Source: Hyphomicrobiales bacterium
Lineage (GTDB): Bacteria > Pseudomonadota > Alphaproteobacteria > Rhizobiales > Xanthobacteraceae
Length of the DNA: 34,627 nucleotides
Direction: 5' to 3'
NCBI GenBank assembly: GCA_017305595.1
Contig: JAFKKL010000020.1
Location: forward strand, 1-34,627
Position numbers and translations under genes: made by a program. Shown here piece after piece: positions 17,177-28,156 of this stretch. The notes below the pieces were generated by a model. It did no database searches. It had not been told where the DNA came from and saw only the letters and a program-made list of their open reading frames with translations. How positions within the stretch are numbered: the stretch's first letter is position 1; each line of letters begins with the position of its first letter.

Positions 17177-18244
17177 ATGCGCATTGCGCAAGTTGCTCCG
17201 CTTACGGAGGCTGTTCCGCCCAGATTGTATGGCGGCACCGAACGAGTTGTTCATTGGTTGACGGAGGAGCTTGTCGCGTTAGGGCACGATGTCACGCTGT
17301 TCGCCAGCGGCGATTCACACACGTCCGCCCGCCTCGAAGCAGCATGGCCGAAAGCCTTGCGCCTCGACGGTTCGGTCCGGGATCCGAACGCTCTTCACAT
17401 GGTGATGCTGGAGCGGGTTCGTCGTAAGTGCGACAATAACGAATTCGATTTCCTGCACTTTCATCTCGACTATTATCCGTTCTCGCTGTTCTCCAGGCAA
17501 CCGACGCCATTCCTCACGACACTTCACGGACGTCTCGATCTTCCCGAGCATCGGCCCGTTTTCTCAACATTCGCCTCTATCCCGGTGATCTCCATCTCGA
17601 ACGCGCAGCGACGGCCTGTCCCGCATGCGCGATGGCTACGCACCATTCATCACGGGCTTCCCGAAAAATTACTGACTCCGCAGCCGATTCGACCAAGTTA
17701 CCTCGCTGTGCTTGGCCGCATCGCCCCGGAGAAAGGCGTTGATCGCGCAATCAGCATCGCGATCCGATGCGGCATTCCACTCAAGATTGCCGCAAAAATC
17801 GATCGCGCCGATGAGGAATACTATCACGAGCGCATCCGCCCCATGATGGATCACCCGCTCGTGGAGTACATCGGCGAGATCAGCGATCACGAGAAATCCG
17901 ACTTTCTCAGTGGCGCCATCGGGCTTATGGTTCCGATCGATTGGCCGGAGCCTTTCGGCCTCGTCATGATCGAGGCCATGGCTTGCGGAACGCCCGTGAT
18001 CGCCTTCAATCGCGGTTCCGTTCCTGAAATCGTGGATGACGGAAGAACTGGATTTGTTGTCGAGGACGATACCAGCGCTGTCGCTGCTGTCGATCGATTG
18101 ACGACGCTTGATCGAGCGAGCATCCGTAAAGAGTTTGAAAGACGCTTTACGGCTCGCCGAATGGCACTCGACTATCTTAAAACTTATCGCGAGCTTATGG
18201 ACGAGATGGAACCTCACATCAAACTAGTCAGCAACGCTGATTAG
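17177..18244 (+). CDS. Family 4 glycosyltransferase (GT-B fold)
   Basis: A 355-aa retaining glycosyltransferase. The N-terminal domain opens with APLTEAVPPRLYGGTERVV, a glycine-rich loop typical of GT4 acceptor domains. The donor domain has GRIAPEKG (180-187) and the E-X7-E pair Glu258/Glu266 in PEPFGLVMIEAMACG. AGGAGG 7 nt before the ATG fixes the start. It should transfer a sugar from a nucleotide sugar to a glycan, lipid or small acceptor in the cytoplasm. It is divergent from the exporter/glucosidase operon and shares a bidirectional promoter region with it, so the two arms probably act together under stress. Acceptor and donor unknown. A strong hairpin follows the stop. Confidence 0.92.
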   Translation: MRIAQVAPLTEAVPPRLYGGTERVVHWLTEELVALGHDVTLFASGDSHTSARLEAAWPKALRLDGSVRDPNALHMVMLERVRRKCDNNEFDFLHFHLDYYPFSLFSRQPTPFLTTLHGRLDLPEHRPVFSTFASIPVISISNAQRRPVPHARWLRTIHHGLPEKLLTPQPIRPSYLAVLGRIAPEKGVDRAISIAIRCGIPLKIAAKIDRADEEYYHERIRPMMDHPLVEYIGEISDHEKSDFLSGAIGLMVPIDWPEPFGLVMIEAMACGTPVIAFNRGSVPEIVDDGRTGFVVEDDTSAVAAVDRLTTLDRASIRKEFERRFTARRMALDYLKTYRELMDEMEPHIKLVSNAD

Positions 18245-18276
18245 TCCCTCTGAGCATCCCTACAGGATGGATGGCT

Positions 18277-18314
18277 GCGATCGAGGTGAAGGAGGGGCAT
18301 CCCACCTCGATCGC
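18277..18314 (+). terminator. 12-bp stem-loop after the glycosyltransferase gene
   Basis: GCGATCGAGGTG (18277-18288) and its exact complement CACCTCGATCGC (18303-18314) flank a 14-nt loop, 33 nt after the glycosyltransferase stop. The stem is long and GC-rich, but no T-run follows, so it may end or stabilise the transcript rather than act as a classical intrinsic terminator. It lies before the small secreted-protein gene. Confidence 0.5.
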
Positions 18315-18422
18315 GAGCACATAATGACCATGTGGTATCCATCAAATGATCACACAAAGCACCGTCAAACACCACGCTCTGGCAACAGAATGCCCGATCT
18401 GGAAGGCAGAAGGAGCAATTCC

Positions 18423-18785
18423 ATGCGAATCTTGGCTACATCAGCTATTGCCGCACTCCTCATCATTGGCGCACCCAGCTTGGCCCAGACACAAGCAACG
18501 CCCGCGCCTTCAAACACCGAGACTCAATCGCAAGAGAGTGGCGTCACGATCCGCAGCATTCAGGTGATTGATGTCGAAGACCTCGAATCGAGTCTCCGCG
18601 CGAAAATCGATTCGCTTTTAGAGAATGCGAAGCAGGAAGACCTGAAGTCGCTACGCGATTCGATCGACGCGACCCCTCAAGCTGTCTCCGCACTTAAGGC
18701 GAAGGGCCGCGTCTCCGCCCAGGTCGTCGCCATCAATGTCGATGATGACGGTATCCTGACGATGTTCACCAAGAAGAATGCATGA
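18423..18785 (+). CDS. Small exported protein of unknown function
   Basis: A 120-aa protein with a clear signal peptide (MRILATSAIAALLIIGAPSL, cleavage after AQ or nearby) and a mature part rich in Gln, Thr and acidic residues. The mature domain (about 42-120) has an alternating pattern, VIDVEDLESSLRAKIDSLLE then a helix and VSAQVVAINVDDDGIL, that looks like a small alpha/beta fold. I do not recognise the family. AAGGAG 7 nt upstream of the ATG at 18423 sets the start; the frame extends to 18267 without merit. It is followed by another small gene 25 nt away, and both lie downstream of the glycosyltransferase, after the hairpin. Confidence 0.75.
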   Translation: MRILATSAIAALLIIGAPSLAQTQATPAPSNTETQSQESGVTIRSIQVIDVEDLESSLRAKIDSLLENAKQEDLKSLRDSIDATPQAVSALKAKGRVSAQVVAINVDDDGILTMFTKKNA

Positions 18786-18810
18786 TCAGTATCAACGGAG
18801 CATGATCGTC

Positions 18811-19104
18811 ATGAAATTGAATGCGGCGCAAGTGAGCGAGACCCTGACGCAGATGAATGCACGGGTTCTCCCCGATGACCACCCTGCCGTCGGCAAGTTG
18901 AGTGAATTGTTTGGTGATCACACCTTCTTTGTCGATGAGAGCGGCTTGAAGGTTCTGGAATCGACCGGATCAGCAGAAGCCGAAACGCAGGCGGGATCGG
19001 TCGTCAGCCTAGCCGACTGGAGTGACGCAACATCCACCACCCTGAGGGCGCATCAACCAACGCCAACTGGCGTGGTAGTAGTCCTGAGCCAGTCAAGACA
19101 TTAG
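18811..19104 (+). CDS. Small cytoplasmic protein of unknown function
   Basis: A 97-aa protein without signal peptide or membrane segment. The first half, including NARVLPDDHPAVGKLSELFGDHTFF, reads like short conserved proteins common in Bradyrhizobium and Rhodopseudomonas genomes, whose function I do not know. The C-terminal 35 residues are low in order. I used the ATG at 18811, with GGAG about 12 nt upstream; two upstream in-frame Met codons (18778, 18802) would overlap or abut the previous gene. It probably shares a transcript with the small exported protein. Confidence 0.65.
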   Translation: MKLNAAQVSETLTQMNARVLPDDHPAVGKLSELFGDHTFFVDESGLKVLESTGSAEAETQAGSVVSLADWSDATSTTLRAHQPTPTGVVVVLSQSRH

Positions 19105-19517
19105 CGCCTTTACGTTGCAGCACCGTTGGCGGCCTTTCGCAGAGTGACTGACACGGTCCATGGCGTGCGATCGTGATCGGCTTTAGGCGGGTGATGCTCA
19201 ACGGTTGATTCTGAAAAATCCCGAAGAACAGACCATCACCGAAAGCTCCGCTATAGTCGAGAAAGACGGCTCAATCCATGCTGTTCGCTGGAACGAAACG
19301 GCCGGAGCAAGGCTGGGGCTCAGGTTTGTAGACTGCGACATATACCGTCGAGTACCGTCGAGCGCGGCGGCGATATCGTTCCGACGACAAATTTCTTGGT
19401 CATGATGCCGAACTGATTGCGCGGCAGGTCAGGAACGAGTTCCCCTCTACGGATGACCTGTTCGCTCCGTCAGCTCAATGGCGACGCAGTCGCGCGATCG
19501 CAAACCTCGACCTGCCT
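19105..19517. other. 413-bp stretch without a convincing gene
   Basis: This lies between the small rightward gene and the end of the leftward CDF exporter gene, so it is a convergent tail region. A 66-codon frame (19205-19405, TTG start) shows no domain and is not supported. The only structure seen is a tandem decamer repeat at 19343-19362. Confidence 0.5.
19343..19362. repeat. Tandem 10-bp direct repeat
   Basis: TACCGTCGAG occurs twice in direct tandem with no spacer in the non-coding tail between the small protein gene and the CDF gene. Only two copies are present, so chance or slippage is a sufficient explanation. Confidence 0.5.
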
Positions 19518-20417
19518 TCAGACATGGAGGACGGCCTCGCTTGCACCCAGCGCTTCGTCCTCGATCTGAATTGTCACATGATCGATGCCGTAATCCTCCT
19601 TCATGATTCGGCGAGCTTCGAGCAGGATGTCCCGTTGTCCCGAAAGATTGCCGATCACAAGATGGCAACTCATCGCGTCGAACCCGGAGGTGATCGTCCA
19701 GACATGCAAGTGGTGTACGGAGGTTACACCTTCTATTCTCACGAGCTTATCCTGAAGCACTGTAACATCGACATTCGGCGGGACACCTTCCATAAGAATG
19801 TGGGTGACCTGCTTCAACAAGAGCCAGGTACGCGGCACGATAAACAGACCGATTCCAGCGCCAATGATCGGGTCCGCCAGCCACCAGCCTTTCCACATCA
19901 TCAACAGTGCCGCGACGATCACCCCTATCGACCCAAGCATGTCGCTGAAGACTTCGAAATAAGCTCCTTTGACATTCACGCTTTCGGACGAACCCGCCGC
20001 CAACAGACGCATGCTGATCAGATTGATCAGGAGGCCCACTGTAGCGATTGCGAGCATCGGTCCGCTCAAAATATCCGGCGGAGAGGCAAGACGTTGGTAG
20101 GCTTCGTAGAGGATATAGACCGCCAGCAGCAGGAGAACCACGGCATTCGCCAGCGCCGACAGCACTTCCATTCGCAAGTAGCCGAAGGTTCGCTGTGGCG
20201 TAGCCTCACGCGCCGCAAACCAGATAGCCAAAAGGGCCAGAGCGAGCCCCCCAACATCGGTCAGCATGTGCGCCGCATCCGCCAGCAACGCGATACTGCC
20301 TGTCATCAGGCCGCCGACGACCTCGGCGACCATATAGGTCGCGGTCAAACCGAGCGCCCAGACAAGTCTTTGGGCGTGCTGCGCGGCCGCTGTACCCGAT
20401 ACCCCTCCACCGTGCAT
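19518..20417 (-). CDS. Cation diffusion facilitator (CzcD-like metal exporter)
   Basis: A 299-aa CDF protein with six membrane helices in about residues 18-205 and a cytoplasmic C-terminal domain (about 212-290, including SVHHLHVWTITSG). The helix-2 metal site is His50-xxx-Asp54 in DAAHMLTD, as in zinc-type CDFs; the helix-5 site reads Glu155-xxx-Asp159 where zinc CDFs usually have His-xxx-Asp. GGGAGG lies 5 nt before the ATG. It starts 51 nt after the CzcA stop and closes the metal operon. It should export a divalent metal (Zn, Co, Cd or Ni) to the periplasm in exchange for protons, feeding the RND pump. The exact metal is uncertain, more so given the changed residue. Confidence 0.92.
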   Translation of the reverse strand: MHGGGVSGTAAAQHAQRLVWALGLTATYMVAEVVGGLMTGSIALLADAAHMLTDVGGLALALLAIWFAAREATPQRTFGYLRMEVLSALANAVVLLLLAVYILYEAYQRLASPPDILSGPMLAIATVGLLINLISMRLLAAGSSESVNVKGAYFEVFSDMLGSIGVIVAALLMMWKGWWLADPIIGAGIGLFIVPRTWLLLKQVTHILMEGVPPNVDVTVLQDKLVRIEGVTSVHHLHVWTITSGFDAMSCHLVIGNLSGQRDILLEARRIMKEDYGIDHVTIQIEDEALGASEAVLHV

Positions 20418-20468
20418 TCAGACCTCCCGAAACGCCAACAGACCTTGCGACCAGTTCTTGAATCATGC

Positions 20469-23777
<3,309 letters not shown>

Positions 23778-23788
<11 letters not shown>

Positions 23789-24755
23789 GGGCTGCGGTTC
23801 CCTTCGCGATCTCGGCTTTCACCACGAAGCTGTTACCCGCCGCATACTTGTCGCCATCGCGTATGCCGGACATAACCTCGACATGTTCGGGATCGCGACT
23901 TCCCAGCGAGACATCCCGAATCTCAAACCGGTCGCCCAGTCGAACGAAAACAACGCTTCTGTTCTCGATCGTCTGAATTGCGGATGTCTTGACTGCGACG
24001 GGCACTTGTCTGGCCGACAAGATCAGACGGGCGGACACGAACAGCCCGGTCCGCAAACGCATCCCCTCGTTGCGGATCACGGCACGCGCCAGCGCGGTCT
24101 GGGTATCGCTGCTGCCGACAGGCGAAATATAAGAAACGTCAGCGTCGATCGGCTTTCCTCCATCGCCAACGTCAATCAGAAGCTTGTCTCCGACGCGAAC
24201 GCGCGGCAAGTCACGGCGATAGACCGACAGGTCGACCCAGACCGTCGAGACATCCGCGACAATGAAGGCAGGCTTCTGTTCCGACGCATACTCACCAAGC
24301 GCAACCTGACGATCGATCACCGTGCCTGAAATCGGCGCACGCAATTCATAGACCGTCAGACTCTGATTGCTCTCGATCTTCGCAAGAAGATCGCCCTTTT
24401 CAACCACGTCGCCGATCCGCTTCTTGATCTCACGTACGACCCCGGAAAATCGCGGCGTGACCTGAACCAGGGCCTCCTGGTTCGGCTGAAGAATGCCATT
24501 CAGCATGATCGAATCGTGCAACGTTGCTCGTTGCGCCGACAGGATCTCGATCCTCGATGAGGCGACCTTCGCGTCGCTCATCTCGATGGAATTTTCATCC
24601 TGGTGCCCGCTCTCGTCGTGACCTTTTCCGCCGCGCTCCGCTTGCGACGTGACATTTTCTGTCGACGTTACGACTTTGCCCGGTATGTTGGCGTACACGC
24701 CGATTCCTGTTACCAGCGCGATCCCCGCAACCACCACTGCGATCCACGTTTTCAT
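23778..24755 (-). CDS. czcB: CzcB-type RND periplasmic adaptor
   Basis: A 325-aa membrane-fusion protein. The N-terminal hydrophobic helix (about 4-22) anchors it; a His/Asp-rich segment (GGKGHDESGHQDEN, 42-55) and a C-terminal AAHEH are likely metal contacts. Lipoyl halves follow (RFSGVVREIKKRIGDVVEKGDLLAKIESNQ region near 100 and ELRAPISGTVIDRQVALGEY near 137), with a short or absent coiled coil, then a beta-barrel and membrane-proximal domain. Its ATG overlaps the stop of czcC by 4 nt (ATGA), so translation is coupled. It should connect CzcA with CzcC and hand metal ions to the pump. Confidence 0.92.
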
Positions 24756-26023
24756 CGCGCATTTCCCCGCGCCAGAGCGAACGGATTGCCGACAAGCCCC
24801 TCGATGGTGGCAACGGCGACGTGGAAATTCTGCTGTGCCTCCTGCTCGCGCAGACGCGCCTGCACGAGGCTGGACTGTGCATCCAACACCTCGAGCAAGG
24901 AGTAGCGTCCTTGGCCGTACCCTTCCGAGATGGCTGTGGCGGCGTCCCTCGCCTTGGGAATCGCTACGGTGCGCAAGAGCGCAAGCTCTCTCAGCGCGCC
25001 TTCGAGGGAATCGTAGGCGCGCCCGGCGAGGACGATGAGGGTATTGCGGTTCGCTTTTTGCTGGGCGCGGGTCTTGGCGAGGTTCTCCTGAGCGGAGAGA
25101 ATATTGCCCTGGTTCTGGTCAAAGACTGGAATCGGAACCGACAGGGACAATCGAACCGCATTGTCGCCGGTCTCATTATAATGGCGCCAACCGACAGAGG
25201 CTGTCACGTCGGGGTAAGGCTTCAGGCGCGCCAGCAACAGTTCAGCATTTCGCTGCGCGTAAACCGCCGTCCACCGCACCAATTGCGGGTTTGCGTCGAT
25301 AGCTGCGATCACCGACTGGAACTTGGGCGGCCGACCAACGGCCTCAAGCCGACCCGATACGATGCCGAAGCGCGGCGTTGTATCTCCCATGAGGATAGCC
25401 AACTCGCGACGCGCGCTTGCGAGGGACGATTTCGTGCGTTCACGATCCGCTTTCACCAGCGCGGACGCCGCTTCCGCTCGCCCTGTTTCAGCCACGGAGG
25501 ACGCACCTGCTTCGACGCGGCGTTGCAGCAGCGGTGTGATCTTATCGAGAGCCTGGACGTGTTCGTCGAGAATATGAATTCGCCGCTGCAGCCCAAGGAC
25601 ATTCACGAAGGCGATCGCGGTCTCCGAAAGAATTTCGAGCCGCACCGCCTGCCGTTCGATGGCCGCGGCATCCAGCCCGGCCTGACCGACGGCAATGCGG
25701 GCATCGCGCTTGCCCCACAACTCGAACATTTGACTGATCTGCAGCGTCGATTCGGCAGATCGCGTTCCGCGGTAAACACCAGACCCGAACGAATTATCCT
25801 GTTCATAGGAAATCGTCGGGTTGGGCAACGCGCCGGATTGGATCCGCTGTCCGCGTGCGATGCCGATATCGCGTTCCGCCGCAGTCAAACGTGGACTTGC
25901 AGCAAGCGCACGCTGCAGCGCAGATCCCATGGTGATTGTTTGCGAGTGCGCTCCATCGCTCAGCGTACAACTGATGAGCAGCGCCATCGCACACGCAAAA
26001 CGCGTGTCGATCCTGAATGGCAT
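24752..26023 (-). CDS. czcC: CzcC-type outer-membrane channel
   Basis: A 423-aa TolC-family protein with a signal peptide (about 1-28, cleavage near AHSQ). Two repeated units, each with long helices and short beta segments, are visible: ALQRALAASPRLTAAERDIGIARGQ at the start of the first and the segment NPQLVRWTAVYAQRNAELLLARLK starting the second. Phrases such as LPNPTISYE and PIPVFDQNQGNI are typical of CzcC/TolC proteins. It is a trimeric channel for CzcBA across the outer membrane and periplasm. It follows the DUF2946-like gene by 60 nt and overlaps czcB. The nearby type I exporter also needs a TolC, but this gene's operon position assigns it to the RND pump. Confidence 0.92.
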   Translation of the reverse strand: MPFRIDTRFACAMALLISCTLSDGAHSQTITMGSALQRALAASPRLTAAERDIGIARGQRIQSGALPNPTISYEQDNSFGSGVYRGTRSAESTLQISQMFELWGKRDARIAVGQAGLDAAAIERQAVRLEILSETAIAFVNVLGLQRRIHILDEHVQALDKITPLLQRRVEAGASSVAETGRAEAASALVKADRERTKSSLASARRELAILMGDTTPRFGIVSGRLEAVGRPPKFQSVIAAIDANPQLVRWTAVYAQRNAELLLARLKPYPDVTASVGWRHYNETGDNAVRLSLSVPIPVFDQNQGNILSAQENLAKTRAQQKANRNTLIVLAGRAYDSLEGALRELALLRTVAIPKARDAATAISEGYGQGRYSLLEVLDAQSSLVQARLREQEAQQNFHVAVATIEGLVGNPFALARGNAR

Positions 26024-26083
26024 GACAACAAACCTGACGAACGACGGATTCAGGGCAGAAAGCGCCCAGCGACGAAGGTCAGA

Positions 26084-26431
26084 TCAGGCTTTTGGAGGTG
26101 GAAGGTCGATCCCGCCGAAAAAACCACGCCGATCAGCGTCCTGATAAAACGAGAGTTTCATCGGCACTTCGCTGATCGTGGCGAAGGTTAACGGAGCGGG
26201 CACCGAGACCGAGAAACATCCATGGCAGTGGTGATCGGCGACGATTCCGGCATCGGACTGGCCGGTTCCTTCCTGCACGAGGGATACAACGACCGATCCG
26301 GAAGGCTTCGAGAGTTCGAGATCGCAAAGTCCGTGAAGCGCGCCGACGCAAAGATACGTCATCAGCACCAGGAGAGTTATCGTCCTCCGGGGAACCTGCA
26401 AAAAACTGCGATGGAACAGGCGGCTCGACAA
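26084..26431 (-). CDS. DUF2946/CzcI-like small membrane or periplasmic protein
   Basis: A 115-aa protein with an N-terminal hydrophobic helix (about 18-36), a metal-binding-looking cluster HHCHGC (67-72) and the ending GIDLPPPKA. This layout, including the C-terminal proline-rich tail, resembles DUF2946 and CzcI-like proteins encoded ahead of Czc-type pumps in proteobacteria, thought to affect regulation or periplasmic metal handling. The frame starts with TTG at 26431 with only a weak ribosome site; an ATG at residue 24 would cut the hydrophobic helix, so TTG is preferred. It leads the metal operon, 60 nt before czcC. Confidence 0.72.
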   Translation of the reverse strand: MSSRLFHRSFLQVPRRTITLLVLMTYLCVGALHGLCDLELSKPSGSVVVSLVQEGTGQSDAGIVADHHCHGCFSVSVPAPLTFATISEVPMKLSFYQDADRRGFFGGIDLPPPKA

Positions 26432-26609
26432 TTCTGGATCTAACTCTTCGGTCGCGATACCCGATCAGGTTAGCACGGCGCGTCGATTCCTGTCGATCCG
26501 GAACAATGTAACAATCAGAGCCGGCCTTATATGGCGGCTCTCATGCATCGCCCGTTGCATCAGCCCGCTTCCTACACTCCGCTATCGCTCGCCGAAAATC
26601 TGGCGTCAA

Positions 26610-26623
26610 ATCGTCGCGACGAT
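26610..26623. repeat. 14-bp perfect palindrome between dadA and the metal operon
   Basis: ATCGTCGCGACGAT lies 17 nt past the dadA stop and about 180 nt upstream of the DUF2946-like gene. It could be a short stem with a CGCG loop ending dadA, or an operator for the metal operon. No metal-regulator gene lies next to it, and neither role is proven. Confidence 0.4.
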
Positions 26624-26639
26624 CGCAACCGTCATCCTG

Positions 26640-27878
26640 CTATCGTGGCGGCCCATCCTGCACCACCGTGTCCGCAAGCATAGCGGCGGTCGCGGCCGAC
26701 AAGGTCCATCCCAGATGTCCATGACCGGTATTGTAGAACACCCCCGGCGCACGACCTTTTCCGATCTTCGGCATCATATTCGGCATCATCGGCCGCAAAC
26801 CAGCCCATGGTACGACTCGTTGGGTGCGAACTTCGGGGAAAAGCATCCGCGTCCACTCAACCAATGGCCTTACACGATCGTCGCGGATATCACGATTCAT
26901 GCCATTCAATTCCGCCGTTCCCGCGATACGAAAGCGCCCGGCGCCCAGCCGGCTGGTCACAATCTTCGCGCGGTCGTCGAGAAGGCTGACCCAAGGAGCC
27001 GCCTTTTGGGACGCTTCATCATCCAGGTGGACTGTGATCGAGTACCCCTTCACGGGGTAGACGTTGAGCCGATCACCAAGCATGGCGGCAAAGCCGCGAC
27101 TGCTCGCGCCTGCACATATAACGACGGCATCGGCTTCAATGGCCTGCGCCGCTGAATCCCCATCACTATCAGCGGCCGAACAATTGACGTGAAAGCGGTC
27201 GCGCCGCTCAATACCGGTCACTATCCTATCGTACATGAACGTTGCGCCACGCTTCTCACAGGCACGTGCTAGTCCGGCCGTGTATTTATGGATGTCCCCG
27301 GTGGAATCCGACGGTGTGTAGAATCCACCATGAAACGCGCCGTGCAGAGTCGGCTCGATCGATTTGATCTCGCCCGTTGTCACGGCTCGCCGATCCAGTC
27401 CTCCCTCCACCAGCATTTGATTCACGCTCGTCGCGTGTTCGAAACTGCGCTTGTCCCAGTAAATGTGCAGAATACCGCGACGGACATGATCGAAATCGAT
27501 TTCCTCGCGCTCCGCAATCTCAAACATGAACTTGCGCGCCGCGATCGCGAGCCTCGTGGTGGCAACAGTGTTCTCGCGATACTTGCCGATGTTGGAAACA
27601 AACTCGGCCAGCCAACTGTACTTGTGCCACGTCGGCGCAGGATTCATCAAAAGCGGCGCATCCCGCTTAAGCATCCATTTGATGCCCTTGAGAACCGTCG
27701 ACCAGTGATTCCAGACTTCGGCATTGCTGGCGGAAAGCTGCCCGCCGTTGGCGAAGGAGGTTTCCATCGCGGGATAGCGATGACGATCCACGACAGTGAC
27801 GTCATAACCGCGCATCAACAGGGCATAGGCCGTCGACACGCCGGCAATGCCGGCGCCGATCACAACTATTTTGGACAA
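26640..27878 (-). CDS. dadA: FAD-dependent D-amino-acid dehydrogenase (DadA-like)
   Basis: A 412-aa flavoprotein of the DAO/DadA family. The dinucleotide-binding loop is GAGIAG (8-13) after VVIG, followed by the DadA-specific FANGGQLSASNAEVW and, near the C-terminus, the FAD-binding NTGHGHLGWTLS. It oxidises D-amino acids, or possibly glycine, to keto acids and ammonia, passing electrons to the respiratory chain. The start is TTG at 27878: GGAGAG sits 5 nt upstream, immediately next to a riboswitch pairing arm. A tandem glycine riboswitch precedes it. Glycine control suggests that glycine is a substrate or a signal for amino-acid surplus. It is downstream of the GntR gene but has its own promoter. 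Confidence 0.92.
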   Translation of the reverse strand: MSKIVVIGAGIAGVSTAYALLMRGYDVTVVDRHRYPAMETSFANGGQLSASNAEVWNHWSTVLKGIKWMLKRDAPLLMNPAPTWHKYSWLAEFVSNIGKYRENTVATTRLAIAARKFMFEIAEREEIDFDHVRRGILHIYWDKRSFEHATSVNQMLVEGGLDRRAVTTGEIKSIEPTLHGAFHGGFYTPSDSTGDIHKYTAGLARACEKRGATFMYDRIVTGIERRDRFHVNCSAADSDGDSAAQAIEADAVVICAGASSRGFAAMLGDRLNVYPVKGYSITVHLDDEASQKAAPWVSLLDDRAKIVTSRLGAGRFRIAGTAELNGMNRDIRDDRVRPLVEWTRMLFPEVRTQRVVPWAGLRPMMPNMMPKIGKGRAPGVFYNTGHGHLGWTLSAATAAMLADTVVQDGPPR

Positions 27879-27883
27879 CGTTG

Positions 27884-27944
27884 CTCTCCAGACAGATCAA
27901 TGGGTGCAGGCCATCGGCCTACGGCTCTCCCCAAAATCTGTCTG
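27884..27944 (-). promoter_or_regulatory. Expression platform: 9-bp pairing next to the dadA ribosome site
   Basis: On the minus strand CAGACAGAT (27944-27936) is exactly complementary to ATCTGTCTG (27897-27889), whose last G begins the GGAGAG ribosome site (27889-27884). The AGAT part also pairs with AATCT of the second aptamer's P1. Binding of glycine should strengthen P1 and free the ribosome site, making this an ON switch acting on translation. That direction is inferred from base pairing. Confidence 0.6.
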
Positions 27945-28107
27945 TTTACCTGAGAGCTTGACCGACGCGCCTGCGCTTCGGCTTTCCCCTTCGGTGGACG
28001 CTCGAAGCGTCACTCTCCAGATTGTTCGGCGACACGGTCACTTTTGCCTGAGAGTTTCCTTGGGGGGTTGCTCCGTCGGCGCCGGCGTTATGCCGATCTC
28101 TCCCGTA
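27930..28107 (-). ncRNA. Tandem glycine riboswitch upstream of dadA
   Basis: Leftward, two aptamers are visible. Aptamer I runs from GGGAGAGA (28104) through CTCTCAGG (28054-28047) and GCAAAAG. Aptamer II follows a CTGGAGAG link (28020-28013), with CCACCGAAGGGGAAAGC (27997-27981) and CTCTCAGGTAAAC (around 27956). These are the hallmark glycine (gcvT) riboswitch elements, present in the expected order in both domains, with P1 of aptamer II formed by AATCT/AGATT. A promoter lies just upstream. Usual targets are glycine cleavage genes; here the target is a D-amino-acid dehydrogenase. Confidence 0.93.
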
Positions 28108-28127
28108 CTGCCTTGTCGAACGACTTA

Positions 28128-28156
28128 TTTGTAAAATGGATGCGAGCTACGTTCAA
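28128..28156 (-). promoter_or_regulatory. Candidate sigma70 promoter for the riboswitch-dadA transcript
   Basis: On the minus strand TTGAAC (28156-28151), 17 nt, TACAAA (28133-28128) forms a reasonable housekeeping promoter. It would start transcription near 28120, just before aptamer I at about 28107. The -35 box overlaps the last codons of the GntR gene, so dadA need not depend on the GntR transcript. Confidence 0.5.

Noticed and set aside
19205-19405. 66-codon ORF between the small protein gene and the CDF gene
   Set aside because: TTG start, no ribosome site, no domain, ends in low-complexity sequence.
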